A model generated the notes under the pieces. The model ran no database searches and was not told the DNA's origin. It was given only the letters and a program-made list of their open reading frames with translations. Below, in pieces: positions 18,157-26,181 of a stretch of 64,000 bases of DNA (the first letter of the stretch is position 1; each line of letters begins with the position of its first letter). Source of the DNA: Neobacillus cucumis. Its GTDB lineage: Bacteria; Bacillota; Bacilli; Bacillales_B; DSM-18226. The position numbers were made by a program, and so were the translations under genes. The stretch lies in the NCBI RefSeq assembly GCF_023715505.1, contig NZ_JAMBOH010000025.1, forward strand, positions 1-64,000, read 5' to 3'.

Positions 18157-19008
18157 ATGGCATACCCAGAAATTAAGAAAATCGATTACAATCCTTCTTT
18201 GAAAGGCTTGGCACACATATATCCAGATATTGTCTATTCACTTGCCCAAAGGTCCGGCACGAAGATGACGATTATTTCACCTCAGATTCCTGAAGGCTCG
18301 CAGGAAAAATACCCATGTATCGTTTTCGTGCAAGGCAGCGGCTGGACTTTTCCAAATATTTATTATCAAATCCCACAGCTCTCACAGCTCGCTGCCAAAG
18401 GCTATGTAATTGCAACCATTACTCATCGTAACAGTTTGGAAGGAAACCAATGGCCTGCTTGCTTCGAGGATGTCAAAACGGCGATCCGATTCATGAGAGC
18501 AAAGAGTTCAGAATATCATATAGATTCTGATAGAATTGGTATCTGGGGTACTTCCTCCGGAGGAAATATGGCTTTGCTAGCTGGGCTTACAGGTGATGAT
18601 CCTAACTATCGAACAGAGGAATATGCCGATTTTTCGGATCGGGTTAAGCTGGTCGTGGATTGCTTTGGACCCGCCGATTTGCTAAAGCGGGAAGCTCGTC
18701 TGAACAATCCAACTCCAGTCGATATCGCTCTGGCAGGTGGAAATCCAAGAGAAAATTTGGATGTTTTTAGAGATATGAGTCCATTTTACAAAGTGAAGGA
18801 AGGAATGGCGTATCCGCCATTTTTGCTGGTGCAAGGAAATAACGATGAGCCGGTGCCATATGAGCAGAGTCTTACTATGTTCCATAAATTGTGTGACTGT
18901 GGAGCAGATGCCCAGATGATTGAGGTTGATAATGGACCGCATGAGGGTACTTTTTGGAGTCAGGAACTATTGGATTTGATTTTTGGGTTTATAATGGAAC
19001 GTTTATAA
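18157..19008 (+). CDS. alpha/beta hydrolase, probable carbohydrate esterase
   Basis: 283 residues from the ATG at 18157, 6 bases after GAGGTGAT; a TTG at 18151 abuts that site. It is a BD-FAE/acetyl-esterase type fold. The oxyanion strand reads CIVFVQGSGWTF and the nucleophile elbow IGIWGTSSGGNMALL. The acid is Asp in LLVQGNNDEPVPYEQS and the catalytic His lies in NGPHEGTF. There is no signal peptide. Placed right after the cytoplasmic xylanase, it may remove acetyl or feruloyl groups from xylo-oligosaccharides; that link is inference from context. Confidence 0.82.
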   Translation: MAYPEIKKIDYNPSLKGLAHIYPDIVYSLAQRSGTKMTIISPQIPEGSQEKYPCIVFVQGSGWTFPNIYYQIPQLSQLAAKGYVIATITHRNSLEGNQWPACFEDVKTAIRFMRAKSSEYHIDSDRIGIWGTSSGGNMALLAGLTGDDPNYRTEEYADFSDRVKLVVDCFGPADLLKREARLNNPTPVDIALAGGNPRENLDVFRDMSPFYKVKEGMAYPPFLLVQGNNDEPVPYEQSLTMFHKLCDCGADAQMIEVDNGPHEGTFWSQELLDLIFGFIMERL

Positions 19009-19013
19009 AAACA

Positions 19014-19059
19014 AATTGCCGTCAGTAGTCATGTTCTAGAATGACTACTGACGGCAATT
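19014..19059 (+). terminator. long perfect hairpin after the esterase gene
   Basis: A 19-bp perfect stem begins AATTGCCGTCAGTAGTCAT, with an 8-base loop, 5 bases after the esterase stop codon. A T run is lacking, so it may act as an RNA-end stabiliser as much as a terminator. It directly abuts the 52-bp repeat array. Confidence 0.6.
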
Positions 19060-19068
19060 GCTGCTTGT

Positions 19069-19633
19069 CCCTCTTATCTGTCGTAGACCGGTATTCGTTT
19101 CCGGTTATGAATCCCTCTTATCTGTCGTAGACCGGTATTCGTTTCCCCTTCGACGGTTATGAACCTCTCTTATCTGTCGAAGGCTTCGATTCCTTTTTCC
19201 TTCGGGGGTTATGAATCCCTCTTATCTGTCGTAGACCGGGTATTCGTTTCCCTTCGACGGTTATGAACCCCTCTTATCTGTCGAAGGCTTCGATTCCTTT
19301 TTCCTTCGGGGGTTATGAATCCCTCTTATCTGTCGTAGACCGGTATTCGTTTCCCCTTCGACGGTTATGAACCCCTCTTATCTGTCGAAGGCTTCGATTC
19401 CTTTTTCCTTCGGGGGTTATGAACCCCTCTTATCTGTCGTAGACCGGGTATTCGTTTCCCTTCGACGGTTATGAATCCCTCTTATCTGTCGAAGGCTTTG
19501 ATTCCTTTTTCCTTCGGGGGTTATGAATCCCTCTTATCTGTCGTAGACCGGGTATTCGTTTCCCTTCGACGGTTATGAACCCCTTTTATCTGTCGAAGGC
19601 TTCGATTCCTTTTTCCTTCGGAGGTTATGAATC
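19069..19633. repeat. 52-bp tandem repeat array of two alternating unit types
   Basis: After a shortened first unit (19069-19112), ten units start at 19113 and then every 52 bases exactly to 19632. Each begins CCCTCTTATCTGTCG and ends GGTTATGAA. Two types alternate strictly. Type A continues TAGACCGG-TATTCGTTTCCC-TTCGAC; type B continues AAGGCTTCGATTCC and TTTTTCCTTCGGG. The CCTTCGAC at the end of A is the exact complement of GTCGAAGG at the start of B, so each A-B junction can form a hairpin with a 21-base conserved loop. 52 is not a multiple of 3 and all frames stop, so the array is not protein coding. Confidence 0.9.
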
Positions 19634-20032
19634 CCTGGCGATTTGCCAGTGAATAGACGGAACAAAACAAATGCCCTTTTGCTGTTAACTGTTCTAACGT
19701 TATCTTCATTTTGGAAAAACATCCTTTTAAAGATAAAGGATCTATTATTTCCATAGCTCCCCAGGCAACCCCTTTCATTTGTGTCAGAACAGTGTTGAAA
19801 TAAAATCTCTTTTTTTATTCATAACAATAATAGTAGAAGCAACCAATATTAATGGTCTATTTCCGATTAGTCCTCTAATTTCCTATATGTATTCAGCCAT
19901 ATTCCCCAACTCATTTTTTATTAAGATTGTTAGTTATTCTTTTTATTTTATATGAATGTCCTGCTTCAAATTAACCCTGTCATTAGTAAAAAAGCGGACT
20001 GCTCCTATTGAACAATCGCAAAACTCGTTAGC
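19634..20032. other. no intact gene
   Basis: On the minus strand about 46 codons (19778 down to 19640) read MKGVAWGAMEIIDPLSLKGC and continue to HLFCSVYSLANRQ before running into the repeat array. There is no ribosome binding site. It may be the truncated start of a gene cut by the array; no family is recognised. Confidence 0.3.
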
Positions 20033-20294
20033 TTAAGATAACTCTTCAATCATATTTTTCAGATTACCTTTTGTTTCTAATAATTTAGCCTTCTCTTTTG
20101 TATTATCTTTTTGTTCCACATAGTAAAAAGGTTGTCCTTATGACAAACGGTTCAGCTTTACTTGAGGAACTCACTGAATTTCAGCCTGCTGTTGTGTAAC
20201 CCTTGGTTTTATTTCTTCTTGCTCAATTGTTAGCGGATGTAAGGCTAGTAGTTGTGGCTGTTATTAATGCCATACCTGTTATTCTTTTTAGCAA
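20033..20294 (-). pseudogene. frameshifted gene for a small secreted protein
   Basis: AAGGGGGTG precedes a TTG start at 20294, and the reading frame opens with a signal-peptide-like MLTLLKRITGMALITATTTS followed by LTSANN and a stop. Further on another frame reads VEQKDNTKEKAKLLETKGNL then KNMIEELS and a stop at 20033. Signal peptide, lysine- and glutamate-rich tail and ribosome site indicate a once-real secreted or lipid-anchored protein of about 85 residues, now broken by stops and a frameshift. Confidence 0.45.
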
Positions 20295-20310
20295 AGTAAG
20301 CACCCCCTTC

Positions 20311-20721
20311 ATTTCAATCTTCTCTTCTATAAACCGGCCATCTTGATTGTTAAATTTTAGTTCTTTCAGTCCTAGGATCACATCAGAATCCGATTGGATT
20401 CTTTAGCTTTCTTTTTCAACGTTTATATATAGTTAATATGAAGAAAATGGACAGTAGGTTTCATTATTTAGAACAAGTTGAGCAAAATATAGATTTTTAT
20501 TATTCAACCAATAAAATGATCAAAAAATAAACCAAATTGCAAAAAACAGCTTCAAATTAGAAATTTGATAACAAAAAACGGCTGTTATGCCTAAAAAATG
20601 GCCTCAAATTGAAATTTTTGCGATTCGAATTCCTCAGCCAAAAACGATATCTTAGAAATGCCAGAAATGTGATTACCATGTTAACTGGCCAAGATCAATG
20701 TGATAAGGTGGCTCAGGTAAT
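20311..20721. other. upstream region of the 20722 gene
   Basis: No reading frame of note. AAAAACAGCTTCAAATT and a related AAAAAACGGCTGTT form a loose inverted repeat around 20540-20590. AAGGTGG lies 10 bases before the next start codon. Confidence 0.3.
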
Positions 20722-21579
20722 ATGAATTTAAAATCTGGTAATATCAAGGGATTTGAACAGTATTCACAATTTGAAAACTTAGAGGAATTTAACCGCCATA
20801 TGGAAATGTGGCTGCTCGATCATAAGAAGTATTTTACAAAGGGTGAATTAATTGGATTAAAAAGATTAGTGCGGTTCTCTGCAAAGATCCCAGGTGTTTG
20901 TAATGCCAAAATTGGAACCATTTTAAAAGCGATTAATCAACAATATGCAGAAAACATCCTTTCACGTTCCACTTTTAAACGGATGGTTCTTAGGGGGAAA
21001 CAAATTGGGATTTTCACTGTCTATGAGACCGAAAGAAGCAATGGATCCCAGTCCAGCAATCTCTATGTATTTAATCGTTTTCCTACTTGTGAACCACCCA
21101 AACAAGAAAGCATGAGCCGCCCTAAAGAAACTATTAATCTTTTAAAAACTGAAAAAGATCAAAAGATAAATAAACGTAAGGAAGAACCGTCTAAATTGGA
21201 TTACATTTATGTGAGCAACCGTGTTCCACAGCCTTTCGTTGAATTAGTTAAATGCATCTTTCCTGATGCAAAATTGATCGAAGAATATTGGCGAATGGCC
21301 CATATCATTGCCTATGGCTATGAATTAGACCATGAAACCGATCTAATCGTTACCCTTGCCATCCAATCCTTTAAGCAGTTAATTCGAAAACTAAAATGGA
21401 CAAATGCTGTAAAAAACCCGATTGCTTACTTCTGTGGAATCTTAAAAGGGAAATTTTTTCAGTACTACGAGGAGAGGCTAAATGAAAGGCACGAAACAGG
21501 ACTTATTCCATATAAACCGATTTGTTTTGAGTTTAATGGAGAAAAAATGGAGTGGGATTGGTTAAATTCCTACATTTAA
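20722..21579 (+). CDS. conserved protein of unknown function, possible winged-helix
   Basis: 285 residues with ATG after AAGGTGG. The N-terminal half (about 25-125) is mostly helical with basic residues and a beta hairpin like a winged helix: YFTKGELIGLKRLVRFSAKI, NILSRSTFKRMVLRGKQIGI, FTVYETERSNGSQSSNLYVF. A charged linker follows. A C-terminal helical domain (about 165-260) reads IEEYWRMAHIIAYGYELDHE then TLAIQSFKQLIRKLKW. It ends in a Trp-rich tail. The layout recalls plasmid or phage replication accessory proteins, but no named family is certain. Broken relics of a second copy lie at 2250-2478 and 3630-3937, so the gene has been duplicated in this region. Confidence 0.6.
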   Translation: MNLKSGNIKGFEQYSQFENLEEFNRHMEMWLLDHKKYFTKGELIGLKRLVRFSAKIPGVCNAKIGTILKAINQQYAENILSRSTFKRMVLRGKQIGIFTVYETERSNGSQSSNLYVFNRFPTCEPPKQESMSRPKETINLLKTEKDQKINKRKEEPSKLDYIYVSNRVPQPFVELVKCIFPDAKLIEEYWRMAHIIAYGYELDHETDLIVTLAIQSFKQLIRKLKWTNAVKNPIAYFCGILKGKFFQYYEERLNERHETGLIPYKPICFEFNGEKMEWDWLNSYI

Positions 21580-21749
21580 TGGCAGAAAAACATGCTATTT
21601 CGGGATCCGAATCTAAGAAAATTGATAGCATTTTCGTGTTTAATGTTAGTTTGTTTACCTATTTATTCTGGTATTGTGTTCTTTTTTGGTGGAGGTGCTT
21701 TGATTTTCTCCAGATAGCTCCACTTTACATATGTCTTTTAGCATTTTAA

Positions 21750-21920
21750 ATAACTAGTCAGTTTAATGAATTTAATGATAAAACTCTACAAGCGGTATGT
21801 GTAAAAGATAAGACAGGAGCGTCGAGTACTTTTAAAAAGAGTATCTATGGGAATGCGCCGTTTCATACTGAAAATGCCTACATAATTTATAGTGAATTAA
21901 CCAAAAGGAGAGATGCCTAG
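21750..21920 (+). pseudogene. C-terminal gene relic
   Basis: An open stretch without start reads SQFNEFNDKTLQAVCVKDKT, then GASSTFKKSIYGNAPFHTEN and AYIIYSELTKRRDA, ending at a TAG that touches the next start codon. Protein-like composition and the join to the next gene suggest the tail of a deleted upstream gene. Family unknown. Confidence 0.35.
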
Positions 21921-22180
21921 ATGTATCCGTATGGAAATTATCAAGTTCCACAAACTCAGTTTGAGTATTATCCATACATCCATATGGTCCTGACAGACAA
22001 CTATCGCAAATATCGCAATTATTTCAACAGCCGCAATGGCAGCGGCTTGAACGCAGAGTTAATTTGCTAGAAAGTGAATTTGACCAACTTTACCGCCGTT
22101 TACTACGAGTAAATCGGACGCTTCGTGCAGTGGAAAACAGATTACACATACCATTTAGCTTGTTTGATGGGGAGTTTTAA
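21921..22180 (+). pseudogene. frameshifted small coiled-coil protein gene
   Basis: AAAAGGAG precedes an ATG at 21921. The frame gives MYPYGNYQVPQTQFEYYPY, then a one-base shift near 21975-21990, after which another frame continues YGPDRQLSQISQLFQQPQWQ, RLERRVNLLESEFDQLYRRL and LRVNRTLRAVENRLHIPFSL to a stop at 22180. The Tyr/Pro/Gln-rich head and heptad-like tail resemble small Bacillaceae sporulation-associated proteins, but the family is not certain. A single indel separates it from an intact 86-codon gene; sequencing error is possible. Confidence 0.5.
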
Positions 22181-22307
22181 CACCTGCTGCTGGATTGAAA
22201 GTGGCTATTATTATTTTTTGCATGTTCAATCACTCCCTTGATACAGATACCCTTATGGCACAGAATCCAAAAGAGAAAAAGTCGGCTATTACTGGCCGAC
22301 CTTGGAT

Positions 22308-23324
22308 CTATTCATTGATCATCTTTAAGGCTACATTTAGTGCGTCAACTACCCTGTCACACCAATGGTCAAATTCTTCATCCGGTATTTGTAGTTCAGG
22401 GTGTGCTACTATGTATTCGACCGTTTGCTTAATCCCTTGGTCAAATCGGGTCGTAGCAACAAAATCGGGAACCAGTCTTTTTAGTTTCGTATTATCGAAA
22501 ACGACGGAATTGGCCTTATCCCCCAGTAATCCACCCCTGTAATCCTCTTTACTGCATGCATCCAAAAATTCAGATGACACATGAATCGCATTGAGTTTCA
22601 CTCCGAGTACGTCCGCGATTGCTTCGTAAATTTGATTCCAAGTAAGACTTTCATCTGAAGTGATATGAACAGACTCACCGATTGCGTGAATATTCCCCAT
22701 TAAGCCAATAAAGCCCTTCGCAAAATCAGTAGTGTGTGTCATCGTCCACAAGGATGTTCCATCCCCATGAATAATAACGGGCTTATTTTCCAGCATTCGT
22801 TTTACTACCTGCCAGGAACCTTTGCTTCCATGTACTCCAAGTGGGATCGAACGTTCATCATAGGTGTGACTTGGTCTGATAATCGTAATCGGAAAGCCTT
22901 CCTCCCGGTAAAGTTTCAGCAAATACTCTTCACAGGCAATCTTATTTCTCGAATATTGCCAATATGGGTTTGATAATGGCGTTCCTTCTGTAATTCGATA
23001 GTCGGCCAAAGGAGTTTGGTAGGCAGAAGCAGAGCTAATAAAGATAAATTGTTTCGTTTTCCCCTTAAATTAGCGATAATCTCTTTCTAGTTGTGCAGGT
23101 TCAAACGCAATGAAATCAGCCACAACATCAAACTCTAACTCTTCCATCAGTCTGGAAACTTGGTCTTCATCATTAATATCCGCTTGAAGTAAGTTTACCC
23201 CTTCTGGCAAGCGATCCTTTCGATTCCCCCTATTAAGAAGGTAAAGCTCGCATCCCATTGTGACCAATTGCTTTGTAATGGCAGAACTAATCGTTCCCGT
23301 CCCGCCGATAAATAACGCTTTCAT
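22308..23324 (-). pseudogene. NAD-dependent epimerase/dehydratase (extended SDR) with an in-frame stop
   Basis: GGAGGTGA precedes the ATG at 23324. The protein opens MKALFIGGTGTISSAITKQL, the Rossmann GxxGxxS variant, and runs to a TAA at 23070-23072. Translation continues in the same frame with FKGKTKQFIFISSASAYQTP (catalytic Ser), YWQYSRNKIACEEYLL (YxxxK), TIIRPSHTYDERSIP and a normal C-terminus at 22308, 338 residues in all. One substitution (for example CAA to TAA) explains the break. It is either a pseudogene, a sequencing error, or expressed as two pieces. Homologues act as nucleoside-diphosphate-sugar or isoflavone-type reductases. Confidence 0.8.
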
Positions 23325-23865
23325 TTTTTTCACCTCCGCTAATTTTAAGGCCAACCATTCTATTTATACCTTAGCAAGTAACTATTCTATTTTGTTTTCA
23401 AAATCCCTTTTTTCAAATTTATAATGCTTCCAATCAACTGATTCGACCCATAGTTAATTCATAAATATTCTCTATTTATTTTTTGTGAGGAACTCTTCTA
23501 GAGTGTTAGTAACGCACATGCATGTTATTATAGCCCCCCTATTAACGTACAAAATATTTCAAGTGTATCATCCTGGTCTCAAAACGATTTGTTAATGAAC
23601 TACACAAAATTTTTTTAAAAAAACCCCTACCAACCAACATCTTTCTATATGAAAATACGTAAAGTAATTATGGCCAATGGAATGTACCATCCTTGACATA
23701 GTTTTTACCCCTGAATGACAGACTGTTTAACCACTTTATACCTTTGAAATAATCAAGAATGTTTTAGGTGTTATACAAGTTAATGGATTTCCATTAGAGC
23801 AGTCTTCCGCAATTGGGCCAGCTAATGGAATAAACTAAATTATACAATCATACAGTTTCATCCAT
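23325..23865. other. no gene seen
   Basis: About 540 bases of AT-rich sequence with stops in all frames. No RNA gene or repeat was recognised. Confidence 0.4.
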
Positions 23866-23895
23866 TTGACGAGCAACCGTAAAGTTACATATACT
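23866..23895 (+). promoter_or_regulatory. sigma-A promoter of the RCC1-like gene
   Basis: TTGACG, 18 bases, TATACT, about 45 bases before the start codon. Confidence 0.55.
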
Positions 23896-23938
23896 TGTCA
23901 GATAGCTGCAGGGGTGCTTATATTCAAGGAGGTAAAAC

Positions 23939-24835
23939 ATGGATTACATTTCACCGAAAGAAGCGGTGTTAAGGGTGAAACGGTGGCCAAAAGATACGAT
24001 AGCCGCGGGTCGTCGTCATAGCGTTGGGCTTAAATGTGACGGCACGATGACGGCTGTGGGTGATAATAAATATGGCCAATGTAATGTACGCGGCTGGCGC
24101 GATATTGTGGCCGTCGCAGCTGGTAATGTTCATATGGCGACGAACACAGGTAATGCTCATACAATCGGTCTGAAATCTGATAGTACTGTGGCGGCTGTGG
24201 GTTGGAATAAGCATGACCAATGCGATGTAAACGACTGGCGCGATATTGTAGCGGTTGCGGCAGGTTGGCGTCGTACCATTGGGCTTAAAAGGGATGGCAC
24301 GGTGGTAGCAGTGGGCCGAAATAATGAAGGTGAGTGCAATGTAAGCGGCTGGCATGATATTGTGGCAATCGCGGGTGGTGACTGGCATACCATCGGTCTT
24401 AAATTGGACGGCACGGTGACGGCTGTGGGTAATAATCGGTATCACCAATGCAATGTAAGCGGCTGGCGCGGTATTGTGGCGGTCGCGGCTGGTTATCTTC
24501 ATACCATCGGTCTTAAATCGGACGGCACGGTGACGGCTGTGGGCTTGAATAAACATAACCAATGCGATGTAAACGGCTGGCGCGGTATTGTGGCAATAGC
24601 GGTGGGTAGTAATCATACCATCGGTCTTAAATCGGACGGTACTGTGGCGGCTGTGGGTTGGAATGAGTATGGCCAATGTAAAGTAAGTGATTGGCGCGAT
24701 ATTGTGGCGATTGCGGCGGGCTGTGCCCATACCGTTGGGCTTAAATCGGACGGCACGGTAGTTGCTGTGGGTGATAATGAATATGGGCAATGCGATGTAA
24801 GCGGCTGGCGCGGTATCCAACTGCCCGGCAATTAG
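23939..24835 (+). CDS. RCC1-like seven-blade beta-propeller protein
   Basis: 298 residues after AAGGAGGT. After a 24-residue head the protein is seven near-identical 38-residue blades with the pattern HTIGLKSDGTV-AVG-N-YGQ, then C-V--WR-IVA-AAG. The first blade carries an extra ten residues (NVHMATNTGN) that look like a slipped partial repeat, and the last ends early at RGIQLPGN. This is the RCC1/BNR repeat. In bacteria such proteins are of unclear function; eukaryotic RCC1 is a guanine nucleotide exchange factor. There is no signal peptide, so it is probably cytoplasmic. High DNA similarity between blades points to recent internal duplication. GC is above local average, which suggests transfer. 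Confidence 0.85.
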   Translation: MDYISPKEAVLRVKRWPKDTIAAGRRHSVGLKCDGTMTAVGDNKYGQCNVRGWRDIVAVAAGNVHMATNTGNAHTIGLKSDSTVAAVGWNKHDQCDVNDWRDIVAVAAGWRRTIGLKRDGTVVAVGRNNEGECNVSGWHDIVAIAGGDWHTIGLKLDGTVTAVGNNRYHQCNVSGWRGIVAVAAGYLHTIGLKSDGTVTAVGLNKHNQCDVNGWRGIVAIAVGSNHTIGLKSDGTVAAVGWNEYGQCKVSDWRDIVAIAAGCAHTVGLKSDGTVVAVGDNEYGQCDVSGWRGIQLPGN

Positions 24836-24934
24836 TTTTTATTAACAGCCAGCCAGAGAATCACTGAACGAGTTAATGAGCATTGCTTCAGAAATAAGGC
24901 AATTCATAAATGGCGCGTTTATGGAAGACTTAAG

Positions 24935-24974
24935 CCTAATTCCTCGATCAAAACATGGAGGGATTAGGTTTTTT
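24935..24974 (+). terminator. rho-independent terminator
   Basis: CCTAATTCCTC pairs with GAGGGATTAGG (one G-U), followed by TTTTTTC. It ends the RCC1-like gene transcript. Confidence 0.75.
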
Positions 24975-25370
24975 CATATTTCAAAATTATTGAATTTATC
25001 CTATGGGTAATTGCGTTGGCAGCAAGCGGTACATTTCATGGCAACGGCTGGTGAAAAAATTCACACCTATGCAAGATGCAACAATTTGTTAATAAGAACA
25101 ACCTAAAAAGCCTTTGCTTGTGGCTTTTTCTGATTGAGATGATCCCTGTTTTTAGGTATAAGTCTATGCTCGAATAGGATCTTTTAGCGGCTACTTTGTA
25201 GATTACGCCTTTGATTAAAAGAAGAACCAAGGTGGTTAAGCCTTTTTATTTTTATTTTATATTATGACTTAGCACTTTTATGGTTAGGGAGCCTTTTCTT
25301 CGCTATGTAGTGTGTACTGATTTTCTCTAATGGTAATAGATTGGGCTTTTTTATTTTCGAAAATGCCCTG
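24975..25370. other. no gene supported
   Basis: A 64-codon frame on the minus strand (25036-25230) lacks a ribosome binding site and is not convincing. Nothing else is visible. Confidence 0.4.
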
Positions 25371-25396
25371 ACACCTTTTCGATTTCATCATATTTT
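25371..25396 (+). promoter_or_regulatory. possible sigma-K/sigma-E type sporulation promoter
   Basis: An AC at 25371-25372, 16 bases, then CATATTTT, which fits CATAnnnT of mother-cell sigma factors. It lies about 35 bases before the first YjcZ-type gene, a family expressed in sporulation. Confidence 0.35.
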
Positions 25397-25426
25397 GTAT
25401 TGAGTAGATGCAAAGGAGGTTATTAT

Positions 25427-25540
25427 ATGGATGGTGTTGGAGCTGGTGGAGGTTTCGCATTAGTAGTTGTATTGTTTATCCTGCTTATTATTATTGGAGC
25501 ATCCTTTATGGGTGGAGGATATGGTGGAGGTTTTTATTAA
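25427..25540 (+). CDS. YjcZ-family sporulation miniprotein
   Basis: 37 residues after AAAGGAGGT. A glycine-rich head (GVGAGGG) leads into one membrane helix [18 protein letters not shown] and a GGGYGGGFY tail. This is the YjcZ family pattern, small sporulation proteins of the Bacillaceae thought to be in spore membranes or coat. A second member follows 30 bases downstream. Confidence 0.85.
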   Translation: MDGVGAGGGFALVVVLFILLIIIGASFMGGGYGGGFY

Positions 25541-25570
25541 TTAAATAATCCATTTGAAAGGGGGATACTT

Positions 25571-25699
25571 ATGTTCGGTTACGGAGGATTTGGTGGCGGC
25601 TATGGTTATGGCGGCGGTTACGGCTACGGCGGCGGTTTTGCCTTAATCGTTGTTTTGTTTATTTTGTTAATTATCATTGGTGCTACTTGCTTTTATTAA
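25571..25699 (+). CDS. YjcZ-family sporulation miniprotein
   Basis: 42 residues after GAAAGGGGG. A GYGG-repeat head ([20 protein letters not shown]) is followed by the conserved helix [20 protein letters not shown]. It shares the helix almost identically with the gene just upstream, a tandem duplicate in one transcript that ends at 25731-25758. Confidence 0.87.
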   Translation: MFGYGGFGGGYGYGGGYGYGGGFALIVVLFILLIIIGATCFY

Positions 25700-25730
25700 T
25701 TAAAAGCATCCAACCTGATTTTTCCAGGAT

Positions 25731-25758
25731 AAAAAAGCCCTTGTTTAAGGGCTTTTTT
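25731..25758 (+). terminator. rho-independent terminator
   Basis: AAAAAAGCCCTT pairs perfectly with AAGGGCTTTTTT around a 4-base loop. It ends the YjcZ gene pair. Confidence 0.85.
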
Positions 25759-25882
25759 ATTTTGGCCTTAATGCACCGAATACATAAGATCACTGGGAAG
25801 TATAATGGTTGGCGGTATGGCTGATGGGCACTTCTAGCTGATGCATCAGTTTTTATAAAGTTTCATCAGGTTAGCCCTTATT

Positions 25883-26089
25883 TCATATTAAAACTGCTAA
25901 CACTAATCCCCATGGGCATTCCACTGTTAACCTTTCTTCCCCTAGTTTCCCATGTACATTTTGTTCGTAATGTGCAGTAAGTCTAATAATTAAAACAGGT
26001 ATATCTATATTTATTATTAACCACCCTAATCCATTAAATAAGAAATCTTGTTTTATATCGCCTATGACTTCCTCATATATTCGAGCCAT
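25883..26089 (-). CDS. doubtful small ORF
   Basis: A 68-codon frame (MARIYEEVIGDIKQDFLFNG, then a hydrophobic GWLIINIDIPVLIIRL) has a protein-like composition but no ribosome binding site. It may be a relic. It is listed because the interval 25759-26099 holds nothing else. Confidence 0.22.
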   Translation of the reverse strand: MARIYEEVIGDIKQDFLFNGLGWLIINIDIPVLIIRLTAHYEQNVHGKLGEERLTVECPWGLVLAVLI

Positions 26090-26099
26090 TGGGTTGTAT

Positions 26100-26181
26100 C
26101 ATAGGGGAACACTGTTTACTACTTCCCCTGCAAAACATACCATAGGGGAACACTGTTTACTACTTCCCCTGCAAAACATAC
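26100..26181. repeat. 41-bp perfect direct duplication
   Basis: Two adjacent identical 41-base copies (26100-26140, 26141-26181), each beginning CATAGGGGAACACTG and ending GCAAAACATAC. The inner copy carries the last codons of the DUF3888 gene, so the duplication copied the gene end and stop codon without changing the protein. Confidence 0.85.

Noticed and set aside
19069..19633. CRISPR array
   Set aside because: Units are contiguous 52-base repeats of two types with no unique spacers and no cas genes nearby.
19521..19778. 85-codon minus strand frame running into the 52-bp repeat array
   Set aside because: Its C-terminal half is repeat DNA and it has no ribosome site; at most the first 46 codons are a relic.
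23969..24820. 283-codon open frame antisense to the RCC1-like gene
   Set aside because: It is a by-product of the 114-base periodic repeats on the + strand; no ribosome site and odd composition.
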